A stretch of 41,459 bases of DNA, taken from assembly GCA_002309335.1 (NCBI GenBank), contig DBXH01000042.1:1-41459 (forward strand), given 5' to 3'. The stretch comes from Bacteroidales bacterium UBA1217. GTDB taxonomy: Bacteria > Bacteroidota > Bacteroidia > Bacteroidales > P3. A program made the translations under genes and the position numbers. Of the stretch, positions 24,334 to 33,500 are shown piece by piece. Each line of letters begins with the position of its first letter. Position 1 is the stretch's first letter. The notes under the pieces were generated by a model. It made no database searches, had not been told where the DNA came from, and worked only from the letters and a program-made list of their open reading frames with translations.

Positions 24334-27300
24334 GGGCAGCTTGAGCGGGTTCGTAGCCGGCCTTGGCCGACTTTGAATACCATTCTTTAGCCTGCTTTAT
24401 ATCCTTTTTGATGCCATCATCGCCGATTTCGAGGATTGAAGCAATCATATACATAGCATCGGCGCTGCCCAACTCGGCGGCTTTCTTGAGCCATTCGAAT
24501 GATTTGAGGGCATCCTCTTCAACGTAAATTCCTTCCTGATAGCAATTTGCCACCATCTTGCAGCCAAGAGTGGAGCCGTTTTCGGCAGCTTGGAGGTAGA
24601 GGTCGTAAGCCTTCTTGAAACTGAGTTTCACGCCGTAACCTTTTTCATAACAATAGCCGAGTTTACAGATGCCGTTATTGTTTCCGGCGGCAGCAGCAGT
24701 CTCGTAATAACCAACAGCCTTCTCGTAATCCTCCTGGTCAGACAAGAGGTCGCCCATCGTGACAGCAGCCTTGATATATTTATTGTCGGCGGAAGCAGCG
24801 ATCCATTTCACGCCTTCAAGGCTGTCGGGTTCGCAACCGTAGCCGTTAAGATGGCAGAGTCCCAAATAGTACATTCCCGTTGCATCACCCATAGCTGCAG
24901 CGGTATCAAGGTATTGTTTGCCAAGCACTTCATTCTGCACACAGCCGTTGCCTTGAAGACGCGCCAAACCCATATAGCTGTATGCGCGTGGGTCGTCGGT
25001 TCTATTTGCAACCATCTCGAGGAGTCGATAAGCCTGCTCCGGGTCGGGTTCTGTGCCGACACCCTCCTGGAGGAACAAAGCCAGCAAAACAATGCCATCG
25101 ACGTTCCCACGCTGTGCCGCGCTATAGACGCAGTTGAAGGCCTGCGAATATGCACCTTCTTCGTAAAGATTTTTGCCCAGGATATAACTGGCATCGCCGC
25201 TGCCGTTCTGATGACCAACAAGATAGTAGGTAAATGCCGAATCAGCATTTTGAGCCAAACCTCCGATACCTTCTTCGAAAAATTTACCCAACAGATAGGC
25301 AGCCTTACCGATTCCGTCAGCAGCAGCTCTGCGCAGATACGGTACTGCCGCAACAGTATCGACAGCGACACCGCAGCCTTCCATATAGGAGCGCGCCACA
25401 TAATAGGTGCCCATTCCCACGCCAGCCTCGTCGGCCATCAAATAATATTCGAAAGCTTTTTCCTTGTCGAGAGGCAAGAATTGACCTATACGATGGAAGT
25501 CGCCAAGATAGCACATAGCATCGCCGTTGCCCAACTCAGCAGCACGGTTATAGTATTCGATACACTTGACCGAGTCCTTCTCAATGCCGCCATCGCCCAG
25601 CTCGTAATAAAGACCCATCTTGAAGAGGCCACTGGGGATATTGTTGTCGGCAAGAAGCTTGAAATATCCAACAGCCTTCTGATGGTCCACTCCGCCAACA
25701 TACTCTCCATTCTCATAGAAATAGCCAAGTTTATAGATTGCATCGGTATAACCCATATCAGCCGATTTATTATACAATTCAAGACCTTTGGCTATATCTT
25801 TTTCGCTTCTTGAGCCGAGTTTGCCGCTGAGGTACATAGTTCCAAGCTGGTAGTATGACGACGCAGAAGCCGCCTTCTCGTAGTATTTTGCCGCCTTCTT
25901 GAAATCCTGCGCAGTCAACTCAGAACCATCCTCATACAGTTTGCCCAGAACTTCACGGCATTCAGAATCGCCTTTCTTGTCACCCTTATTCAGCATAGCT
26001 AAAGCTTGCTTGTTATCACCTTGCTGGACAAGAATCTGCGCCATATACAAATAGCCTTTCGTATCGCCATCGTCGATGAGTTCCTGCACAACCGACTTGG
26101 CGTCGTCAAGCTGGTTTCTGCCCACATAGCAGCGTGCCAATTCGAAAAGGGCGTCTTTATTACCCAAATCGTGTGCCTTGCGGTACCAGTAGGGAGACAG
26201 TTTCGGGTCGCCACCGCCGGTGAGGTAATCCTCGTCATCATATAAGGCTGCCAGAGTCATAGCGCAGTCGCCATTATTATACTGATTTGCACCACGTTCA
26301 AGCCATTGTATGGCATTATCATAGTCCTGCGGCATACCCAAACCCATATAGGCGCAACGCGACATCTCCAGGCAGGCATTGCCCTTCATATCGTTGTCTT
26401 TAGGATTTGCCAGAATTTTCTGCAACCATTCCTGAGCCTCGACATAATGTCCGCTATTCATCATCGTCGATGCAATCATCATCCGACACAGCTGGCTACC
26501 AAGAGCATCGCCCTTCTTCCAATACTGCATAGCCAAAGCGCTGTCGCGCAGATTGATATCATCAACAGCCATATACATAAGTCCAGCCAGATAATATGCA
26601 TAATCAACATCCGATTGAATAGATATATAATCCGACATTATTTGCTGGGCCTTGCGTTCATCAACCGGTACTCCCAAACCCTTGTAATACATTTCAGCCT
26701 TAGAGAAGATACACCCGGGCTCATTCCAGCGCAAGCCTTCCTCGAGGTAGGCGCGGCCACTCACATAGTCTTGCTTTTCAGCATAATAATCGAACAGGCG
26801 TGACGCAGCAAAATAATCGCCTGCCTTAAAAGCTTTTTTCCAGTAATCCAAGCCCTTAGCTTCGTTCTTTTTGGCACCGTAACGTCCAAAACAATACATA
26901 TCACCCATAAAGACGAGAGCATTGCCGTCGCCTTTTTTGGCTGCCTGCTGATAAAGAGCCACAGCCCTTGCCGTATCAACCGGTACGCCATAACCATTCT
27001 TATAGGATGATGCCAAAGCCGAGAGAGCTAAAGGGAGTCCCTTGTCGGCCCATTCCTTGCGAATGGCCAAACTGCGAGCTGTGTCTTTTTCGACACCTCT
27101 GCCTTTCAAATAATAAGACGAGATGTGAATCCAGGCATCGCCGCTGCCAAGTGCCGCAGCCTTTTGATACCAACTCAACGCCACAGCAGAATCCACCTGA
27201 ACGCCGGCACCATTTTCATAACATTGTGCCAAGCGCACCATAGCCTTGGTATCTCCCTTCTGGGCTTTGTCCATAAGCGCCTTGTCGGCCTGAGCCCAAG

Positions 27301-27361
27301 ATGTAAGCGGCAGCAACACCTCAAGGCATCCTAACAAAATAAAGGAAACGAGTCTTTTCAT
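24317..27361 (-). CDS. Secreted Sel1-repeat (TPR-like) protein, 1014 aa
   Basis: After a signal peptide (MKRLVSFILLGCLEVLLPLTSWAQ) nearly the whole 1014-residue protein is made of Sel1-like repeats of about 36 residues, with the pattern A...LG..Y..G.GV..D...A..WY.KAA..G. Examples are LAQCYENGAGVQVDSAVALS near residue 45 and LGYCYEKGYGVKLSFKKAYD near 900. Roughly 25 repeats fit the length, some degenerate. Such solenoids bind partner proteins; in bacteria they occur in envelope and secretion-associated proteins. No enzymatic domain or sorting domain is visible, so the location is probably periplasmic. It begins 36 bp after rsmG ends and may be co-transcribed with it. The 3' end overlaps the convergent DUF6266 gene by 17 bp. 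Confidence 0.93.
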   Translation of the reverse strand: MKRLVSFILLGCLEVLLPLTSWAQADKALMDKAQKGDTKAMVRLAQCYENGAGVQVDSAVALSWYQKAAALGSGDAWIHISSYYLKGRGVEKDTARSLAIRKEWADKGLPLALSALASSYKNGYGVPVDTARAVALYQQAAKKGDGNALVFMGDMYCFGRYGAKKNEAKGLDYWKKAFKAGDYFAASRLFDYYAEKQDYVSGRAYLEEGLRWNEPGCIFSKAEMYYKGLGVPVDERKAQQIMSDYISIQSDVDYAYYLAGLMYMAVDDINLRDSALAMQYWKKGDALGSQLCRMMIASTMMNSGHYVEAQEWLQKILANPKDNDMKGNACLEMSRCAYMGLGMPQDYDNAIQWLERGANQYNNGDCAMTLAALYDDEDYLTGGGDPKLSPYWYRKAHDLGNKDALFELARCYVGRNQLDDAKSVVQELIDDGDTKGYLYMAQILVQQGDNKQALAMLNKGDKKGDSECREVLGKLYEDGSELTAQDFKKAAKYYEKAASASSYYQLGTMYLSGKLGSRSEKDIAKGLELYNKSADMGYTDAIYKLGYFYENGEYVGGVDHQKAVGYFKLLADNNIPSGLFKMGLYYELGDGGIEKDSVKCIEYYNRAAELGNGDAMCYLGDFHRIGQFLPLDKEKAFEYYLMADEAGVGMGTYYVARSYMEGCGVAVDTVAAVPYLRRAAADGIGKAAYLLGKFFEEGIGGLAQNADSAFTYYLVGHQNGSGDASYILGKNLYEEGAYSQAFNCVYSAAQRGNVDGIVLLALFLQEGVGTEPDPEQAYRLLEMVANRTDDPRAYSYMGLARLQGNGCVQNEVLGKQYLDTAAAMGDATGMYYLGLCHLNGYGCEPDSLEGVKWIAASADNKYIKAAVTMGDLLSDQEDYEKAVGYYETAAAAGNNNGICKLGYCYEKGYGVKLSFKKAYDLYLQAAENGSTLGCKMVANCYQEGIYVEEDALKSFEWLKKAAELGSADAMYMIASILEIGDDGIKKDIKQAKEWYSKSAKAGYEPAQAALNRLK

Positions 27362-27397
27362 AATAGTATTATTTCATTGATTAATAATCATATTTGA

Positions 27398-28021
27398 CTA
27401 TCTAAAAGGAAGATAAATCACCTTCTTTTTTTCAAAATACGGTTCCTCAAAGAAATCGGATATATCAAACAGCTGCACCTTCTTGCGGAACGGAGCCAGT
27501 TCTTCGTCAAGGTCGCCGCCTTTAAGATAGAGTATGCCGTTGCGCAGTTTGTGATACTGACTGTCAGACACTTTACCCTTAACCCAACCTACAAACTGCG
27601 ACAAATCGGTCACCGCACGCGACACGATAAAGTCGAAATCCCCTTTCACCTGCTCGGCGCGAATCTGCTCTGCACGAACATTGGTGAGCCGCAACTGCTC
27701 GGCTACACTCTGCACGACCTTGATTTTCTTGCCGATAGAGTCGACAAGATAGAAATTGGTGTCGGGAAACATTATCGCCAAAGGTATGCCAGGAAATCCT
27801 CCGCCTGTTCCAACATCCATCACGTCTGCCATCGACTTGAACCGCAGCACTTTGGCTATCGCTAAACTATGCAATACGTGATGCTCGACGAAATTGTCCA
27901 TATCCTTGCGCGAGATAACATTTATCTTTGAGTTCCAGTCGGCATACAACTCAGGCAACGCAGCAAAACGCTCTTTCTGCTGCTCGGTCAGCTCAGGGAA
28001 ATATTTAAGAATGAGGTCCAT
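27398..28021 (-). CDS. rsmG: 16S rRNA (guanine527-N7)-methyltransferase RsmG
   Basis: The 207-residue protein matches RsmG (GidB), which adds a methyl group to N7 of G527 in 16S rRNA. The N-terminal helix LTEQQKERFAALPELYADWNSKINVISRKD is typical. The SAM-binding motif VMDVGTGGGFPGIPLAI lies at about residues 67-83, followed by FYLVDSIGKKIKVVQ and the family-typical IVSRAVTDLSQFV. Length is normal. The start codon is preceded directly by an AACCTTT/CAAACCCTTT leader repeat. Spacing to ogt (114 bp) is larger than between the genes upstream. Confidence 0.97.
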   Translation of the reverse strand: MDLILKYFPELTEQQKERFAALPELYADWNSKINVISRKDMDNFVEHHVLHSLAIAKVLRFKSMADVMDVGTGGGFPGIPLAIMFPDTNFYLVDSIGKKIKVVQSVAEQLRLTNVRAEQIRAEQVKGDFDFIVSRAVTDLSQFVGWVKGKVSDSQYHKLRNGILYLKGGDLDEELAPFRKKVQLFDISDFFEEPYFEKKKVIYLPFR

Positions 28022-28078
28022 AGAGGGTTTGAAAGGTTGAAAGGGTTTGAAAGGTTGAAAAGGTTCTAAGGGTTTGAA
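28022..28078 (-). repeat. AACCTTT-type repeat leader of rsmG
   Basis: In sense orientation CAACCTTT and CAAACCCTTT alternate for about 55 bases and end a few bases before the ATG. The pattern is very regular and close to those before trkA and folD. Confidence 0.75.
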
Positions 28079-28135
28079 GTTAAATGATAACGGATTTAAG
28101 ATGAGAATAGTATATTACAAAGGGGAAATCAATAT

Positions 28136-28591
28136 TTAGAGGCGATAATTGTGTTCCAGTTGCAACAGTTGTTGCTTGATTTCGAGGCCGTAGGCATATC
28201 CCGTCAAGGAGCCGTCGGCGCCGACCACACGGTGGCAGGGAACAATGATTGCAATCGGATTACGGCCTACCGCCCCTCCTACCGCCTGCGCCGAACGGCA
28301 TCCGATGCGGCGGGCTATATCGCCATAAGTCACTGTCTGTCCGCAAGGTATGGTCAGCAGTTCGTGCCACACGGAGTGCTGGAACGAGGTGCCGTTCATC
28401 CTCAAAGATGGCATAAAATCAGGAATCCGACCTGCGAAATACAGGTCCAACCAGCGAAGCGCAGCATCAAACACGGGTGCGTCGACATTGCCCTCTAAAC
28501 TCTGATTATCAACAAACCGCAGTCCTGTGAGAGCAGAGCCGTCGCTAAACAATGCTATATCACCTATCGGCGAGCAGTAGATTTGGTGCAT
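28136..28591 (-). CDS. ogt: Methylated-DNA--protein-cysteine methyltransferase
   Basis: The 151-residue protein is an O6-alkylguanine-DNA alkyltransferase. The active-site motif IIVPCHRVVGADGSLTGYAYG (Cys acceptor in PCHR) lies at about residues 114-134. The DNA-binding helix-turn-helix part is FQHSVWHELLTIPCGQTVTYGDIARRIG (about 69-97), with the family arginine finger region near ARRIG. The protein moves alkyl groups from O6-guanine to its own cysteine and is consumed. It lacks an Ada regulatory domain, so ogt-type is the best name. The start lies 6 bp after the cupin gene stop. Confidence 0.95.
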   Translation of the reverse strand: MHQIYCSPIGDIALFSDGSALTGLRFVDNQSLEGNVDAPVFDAALRWLDLYFAGRIPDFMPSLRMNGTSFQHSVWHELLTIPCGQTVTYGDIARRIGCRSAQAVGGAVGRNPIAIIVPCHRVVGADGSLTGYAYGLEIKQQLLQLEHNYRL

Positions 28592-28597
28592 ATCACG

Positions 28598-28930
28598 TTA
28601 TTGTTCCGGAACGATAGCGAAAAACACCAGCGGGGCCTTGGTGCCGGCATTAATCAACGAATGGGAGTGCCCCTTGGGACAATAGTGGCATTGACCGGCC
28701 GACAGGGTCTCCTCGCCCCCATCATAGAGGCAACGCGCATCACCGCTAACAATATATATTATCTCGCTGTTGGTCTCGTGGCTGTGATAGCCTATGGAGC
28801 AGCCCTCCTCGAGTCGTCCAAGCATAATCTTGTTCATACCGTCGTTGAAGGTGCGAAACATTGTCTCGCCCTCGCCACCCTTGAACTGGGGATTGGCGAC
28901 CTCTTCCAGTTTGTTGAAATCTATTACCAT
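28598..28930 (-). CDS. Small cupin-domain protein
   Basis: The 110-residue protein is a single-domain cupin. The metal-binding motif is GYHSHETNSEIIYIVSGDA (residues about 48-66; His, His, Glu), and the second motif is HYCPKGHSHSLIN (about 84-96; His residues). The ATG at 28930 is chosen because it overlaps the TAA of the preceding membrane-protein gene as TAATG, whereas the longer frame to 29074 would lie fully inside that gene. Function could be sugar isomerisation, dioxygenation or ligand binding; the sequence does not say. Confidence 0.88.
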   Translation of the reverse strand: MVIDFNKLEEVANPQFKGGEGETMFRTFNDGMNKIMLGRLEEGCSIGYHSHETNSEIIYIVSGDARCLYDGGEETLSAGQCHYCPKGHSHSLINAGTKAPLVFFAIVPEQ

Positions 28931-29814
28931 TATCGTTTCTTTAATTTTAGCCGTTCTATGAATTCTTCTTTGCCGGGATAGCAAACGCTGCCGAATGCGG
29001 GGCTGCCATACTCCAGCACCATTGTGTCGCAGACGGGCAGGTGTATACAGTCGTCGATCAGAAGATTGTTCCACGTGCTATCGCTCATCGGTCGGCGGAG
29101 AAGGTCATAGTAATACATACCCATTGAATAACGCTTGCGACCAACAATGAAATAATCGTAATCATCTATTGAATGCATCACTCCATATCTGTTGACGCTA
29201 TCGGCCGAGCCGTAATTTGTGAGCTCGATGCTGATACATCCGGCGTTGTGCAGCCGCTGACGTATGCCTTCTATCTCTTCTGGCGTAAGGCCTATGCGAA
29301 GCCCAATGGAGTCAGCATCAATCCTACCCTCTGTGCGCCAATGATGTTCAGCCTCACCGTCGGCAGACTTTGTGTGAAACATTTCCACCTTATGCCCGTC
29401 AAATTCCAAACGCATCCAAGCTCCGCTGTCAATCGCCGAGCGAGTATATTCCGCCGCCTCCCAGATTTCCTTTTCATACTTGGTATAATGATTTATAAGA
29501 GTATCTGCTTCAATGGCTTTCGCTTGTCGGTATTCCAATAGGACGGCCAAACCGCAAAGCAGGATATTGATGATGCCCCAAATGACGATGACACGCTGGA
29601 ACGTGTTCTTCATCCGCAAATTGCAAAGAAAAATCACCAGTCCTATGAGCGGCAACGGGAACCAATAAACAGCAGTAAAAAGAAAGAAAAGCCACATAGA
29701 CTCGTTGCCCGTGGTGACACATATCGCCACAAGCAGCGCCGTTACCAGCAGCATCACTATCCCCGCCAATGACCGTCCGATGGGTTCAATTCTTGACTGG
29801 CTATCTTTCTTCAT
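28930..29814 (-). CDS. Membrane protein of unknown function (three N-terminal TM helices)
   Basis: The 294-residue protein has three predicted transmembrane helices at about residues 14-34, 41-64 and 75-94, followed by a soluble domain of about 200 residues. Within that domain, IGLRIGLTPEEIEGIRQRLHNAGCISIEL and RKRYSMGMYYYDLLRRPMSD stand out, but no family is recognised. It may be a sensor or envelope-associated protein. It overlaps the cupin start by one base (TAATG), so the two are translationally coupled, and it lies 52 bp after the TSCPD gene. Confidence 0.75.
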   Translation of the reverse strand: MKKDSQSRIEPIGRSLAGIVMLLVTALLVAICVTTGNESMWLFFLFTAVYWFPLPLIGLVIFLCNLRMKNTFQRVIVIWGIINILLCGLAVLLEYRQAKAIEADTLINHYTKYEKEIWEAAEYTRSAIDSGAWMRLEFDGHKVEMFHTKSADGEAEHHWRTEGRIDADSIGLRIGLTPEEIEGIRQRLHNAGCISIELTNYGSADSVNRYGVMHSIDDYDYFIVGRKRYSMGMYYYDLLRRPMSDSTWNNLLIDDCIHLPVCDTMVLEYGSPAFGSVCYPGKEEFIERLKLKKR

Positions 29815-29866
29815 TTGACACTTAACGTTTTGAGTTGCAGGTTTGATTGTGTTATATTGTGTCTAT

Positions 29867-30124
29867 TTAAGATTGGTGTTTTAGCATTTCGAGTGCGCGA
29901 CAGAGCTGGTCGGGGCAAGATGTGGGCTTGTCACCGCAACGGATGCCGTCGAGACGACCGATAACATCGTCGATTTTCTGCCCTTGCACCAATCGGCAGA
30001 TTCCCTGCAAGTTGCCGTTGCATCCACCAAGAAAAAAGACCTGCTGGATAACGTCGTTATCGTCAGCTGTCGCGTCGATCAGCACCGAGCAAGTGCCCTG
30101 AGTTTGATATTGTATGTGTTTCAT
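29867..30124 (-). CDS. TSCPD-domain protein (TIGR03905-like)
   Basis: The 85-residue protein carries the TSCPD motif that names the family (DKPTSCPDQLCRAL near residues 65-78), together with the N-terminal QTQGTCSVLIDAT and FFLGGCNGNLQGICRLVQG segments with conserved cysteines. Related domains occur at the C-terminus of vitamin-B12-dependent ribonucleotide reductases and are thought to bind metal or nucleotides; stand-alone versions have no proven role. It starts one base after the mutT-like stop. Confidence 0.85.
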   Translation of the reverse strand: MKHIQYQTQGTCSVLIDATADDNDVIQQVFFLGGCNGNLQGICRLVQGQKIDDVIGRLDGIRCGDKPTSCPDQLCRALEMLKHQS

Positions 30125-30125
30125 A

Positions 30126-30518
30126 TTACAGTGGGAACTTCTTTAAAGTATTGATAACCTGCACATCGGCGGGCAGCCAGCGGACACAATCTAGTTCGTC
30201 CTTGCCGAGCCATCGCGCCGCTTCGTGTTCTTTGAGTGTCAGCATTCCGCTATTAATGCGGCATAGGAAGCAGTGCATTGTAAGGTGGAATGCAGGATAG
30301 TCCCACTCCACCGTCTGCAACTGACGCCCGATGACAATCCGCGTCTCCAACTCCTCCCATATCTCCCTCTCCAGTGCTTCCTCGCGCGTCTCTCCCATTT
30401 CAATCTTGCCACCGGGAAACTCCCACCATCCCTTCCAATCACCATAGCCCCTCTGCGTGGCGAAGACGCGTCCCTCGCCATCATAAATAACCGCCGCTAC
30501 AACCTCAATGTGTGTCAT
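30126..30518 (-). CDS. mutT: NUDIX hydrolase, MutT-like
   Basis: The 130-residue protein has a complete Nudix box, GGKIEMGETREEALEREIWE with the following EL (residues about 36-57; pattern GX5EX7REUXEEXGU with Leu in place of Gly near the end), preceded by WWEFPGG, the arrangement seen in 8-oxo-dGTP diphosphatases of the MutT type. Substrate is inferred from similarity and could be another (d)NTP, such as CTP. It is the first gene after the purL hairpin, so it may have its own weak promoter or be expressed by read-through. Confidence 0.88.
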   Translation of the reverse strand: MTHIEVVAAVIYDGEGRVFATQRGYGDWKGWWEFPGGKIEMGETREEALEREIWEELETRIVIGRQLQTVEWDYPAFHLTMHCFLCRINSGMLTLKEHEAARWLGKDELDCVRWLPADVQVINTLKKFPL

Positions 30519-30529
30519 CGCTAATTCAA

Positions 30530-30564
30530 AGAGACGGGAGTGCCTGTAAAGGACTCCCGTCTCT
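30530..30564 (-). terminator. Strong hairpin after purL
   Basis: A perfect 12-bp stem (AGAGACGGGAGT / ACTCCCGTCTCT) encloses an 11-nt loop. It lies 20-54 bp downstream of the purL stop. In transcription direction it is followed by TTTGAATT, a short T run, so it can act as a terminator or attenuator between purL and the mutT-like gene. In plus orientation it is followed by TATTATTTTT, so bidirectional function is possible. Confidence 0.75.
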
Positions 30565-30583
30565 ATTATTTTTGATTTTAAAA

Positions 30584-33500
30584 TTATTTAAAGTACTCTA
30601 CGCCGGACTCGAAAATGAGCTGGTCGTCGTTGCCGAAGATGTTCAAGGCACTGCCTTTGCTGCGGCGCTCGCTGTGGCCCATCTTGCCGAACACGCGACC
30701 ATCGGGACTAGTGATGCCCTCAATGGCCATAAAGCTGCCGTTCATATTGTACTCTTCATCCATCGTCGGGATGCCATTGAGATTGACATATTGCGTAGCA
30801 ACCTGACCGTTTGCAAACAGGCGGTCGATCCACTCCTGCGGTGCCACAAAGCGACCCTCACCGTGCGAGATAGGAATGACATACGTTGCGCCCAGCTCGG
30901 CTTTGCGCAGCCAAGGACTGAGATTTGAGGTGACACGCGTGTAGGCCATCTTACTCTGGTGACGACCAATGGTGTTGAAAGTCAGCGTGGGTGCGTCGGC
31001 AGCCTGAGGACGTATCTCACCGTAAGGCACAAGACCCAGTTTGACCAACGCTTGGAAGCCGTTGCAGATGCCAAGCATCAGACCATCGCGCTTGTTGAGC
31101 AGATCCATCACGGCATCGGCAATACGCTGATTGCGGAACACACTGGTGATGAACTTTGCGCTGCCTTCAGGCTCGTCGCCGGCGCTGAAGCCACCAGGAA
31201 GCATTATTATCTGACTATTGTTGATAGCCTTAACGTAGGCATCGACACTTTCACGTATCTGCTGACCGTTCTGGTTGCGGAAAACAATAATTTCGCTCTC
31301 GGCACCTGCTCGGTTGAAGGCCCGTGCGCTATCATACTCACAGTTGGTTCCCGGGAAAGCGGGAATGAAGACGTGAGGCTTTGCCACCTTGTTGGAGCAG
31401 ATGTGGATGTCCTTGAAGTCTTTAAGGTCCTTAGAATCCTTAAGGTCTTTAAGGTCGTTAGCGCCGGCGGTGCGAGTTGGGAAAACACCCTCCAGCGTAC
31501 CCTGCCAAGCAGCAAGGGCTTCGTCTATTGATATTTTCTCGCCAGCGACCTCAAATACTGGTTCGGATGTAACTTCACCAATTTCCTTACAATGGAACGG
31601 CAGACCTTCGGCATTGGAGACTTCAACCACTATGTTACCATATTTCTTGGCATTCAGTTCTCCGTTACCAGTTTTCAGTTCTCCGTTGAGTTTCACACCC
31701 AATTTGTTACCGAACGCCATCTTGCTGACAGCTTCGATGACGCCACCAAATCCCATTGCATAAGCGCTACGAACCTGGCCAACCTCGATTGCTTTACGCA
31801 ATGCAGCATACTGGTTGAGAGCATCCTCGTAGTCGGGCATTCCAAACTCTTTCTCATCGACATCAAGCAGAACAAGTTTGCTACCAGCCTGCTTAAGTTC
31901 AGGTGTTACAACGTGTTGGAGGTCGCTGATTCCAACAGCAAAGGAGCAGAGCGTCGGCGGGACATCAATATCGTTGAAAGTACCTGACATCGAGTCTTTA
32001 CCTCCGATAGCAGGCAATTTCAATCCCATCTGTGCATTGTAAGCACCCAGCAGGGCTGCAAAAGGCTCACCCCAACGGTATGGGTCGTTAACCAGTTTCT
32101 TGAAATACTCCTGGAAAGTGAGTCGCACACGGCTGGCATCGCCACCGGCGGCAGCAATCTTGGCCACCGACGACAGAACAGCATATACAGCACCGTGGAA
32201 CGGGCTCCAACTCATCTGATAAGGATCCATACCGTATGACATAATCGTGACAGTATCACACTTACCATCAAGCAACGGCAGTTTGCCAATCATACTCTGC
32301 GTAGGTGTAAGCTGATACTTGCCGCCGTAAGGCATAACCACGCTACCTGCTCCGATGCTGCTGTCGAACATCTCGACCAAGCCTTTCTGCGAGCAGACGT
32401 TGAGGTCGGCCAGGGTCTTTATCCAAAGATCTTTAATGTCCTTAAAGTCTTTAGGGTCCTTAAGGTCCTTTTCCGGCATACTGACGCTGACCGTTGTCTC
32501 CTGATGAGCACCATTGGTGTCTATGAAGCGACGGGAGAGATTGACAATCTCCTTACCACGCCAATTGATGACCATACGCGGGTCCTCAGTAACGATAGCA
32601 ACCACAGTTGCTTCAAGATTCTCCTCGTCGGCATACTTTAGCATCTGGTCAACATCCTTCGGGTCAACCACCACAGCCATACGCTCCTGGCTCTCGCTGA
32701 TAGCCAACTCGGTACCATCGAGACCAGCATATTTCTTGGGAACCTTATCAAGATTTATCTGCAAACCATCAGCCAGCTCTCCGATAGCCACACTCACGCC
32801 GCCAGCACCAAAGTCATTACATTTCTTGATAAGCGAAGAGACCTCCTCGCGACGGAACAGACGCTGGATCTTGCGCTCCGTGGGGGCGTTACCCTTCTGA
32901 ACCTCAGCACCACAAGTGGTCAACGACTTAGTTGTGTGGCTTTTAGAAGCACCCGTTGCGCCTCCGATACCATCGCGGCCGGTGCGTCCGCCAAGCAGAA
33001 TGATGATATCGCCCGGATCGGAAGTCAAACGCTTCACAGCACGACGGGGAGCGGCAGCTATAACAGCACCAATCTCCATACGCTTAGCCACATAATTGGG
33101 ATGATAAATCTCATTAACCAAGCCTGTTGCCAGTCCAATCTGGTTGCCATAACTGGAATAGCCGTGAGCTGCGGTTGTGACAATCTTACGCTGCGGTAAT
33201 TTGCCAGGGAGTGTCTCATTGAGCGGCTTGGTGGGGTCGGCAGCACCGGTGACACGCATAGCCTGATAAACGTATGTACGGCCCGATAGCGGGTCGCGGA
33301 TGCAACCGCCAAGGCAAGTTGCAGCACCACCAAAAGGTTCAATCTCAGTAGGATGGTTATGGGTCTCGTTCTTAAAATTAATCAGCCATTCCTCTTTATT
33401 GCCGTCAATAACAACGGGCACCACGATAGAGCAGGCATTAATCTCGTCCGACGGTTCCTGATCGTCGAGAATGCCGGCCTTCTTGAGACGTTTGGCGGCA

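Noticed and set aside
24590..25813. Plus-strand frame of 407 codons opposite the Sel1 gene
   Set aside because: Antisense shadow of a regular repeat protein; its apparent hydrophobic protein reflects the repeat codons.
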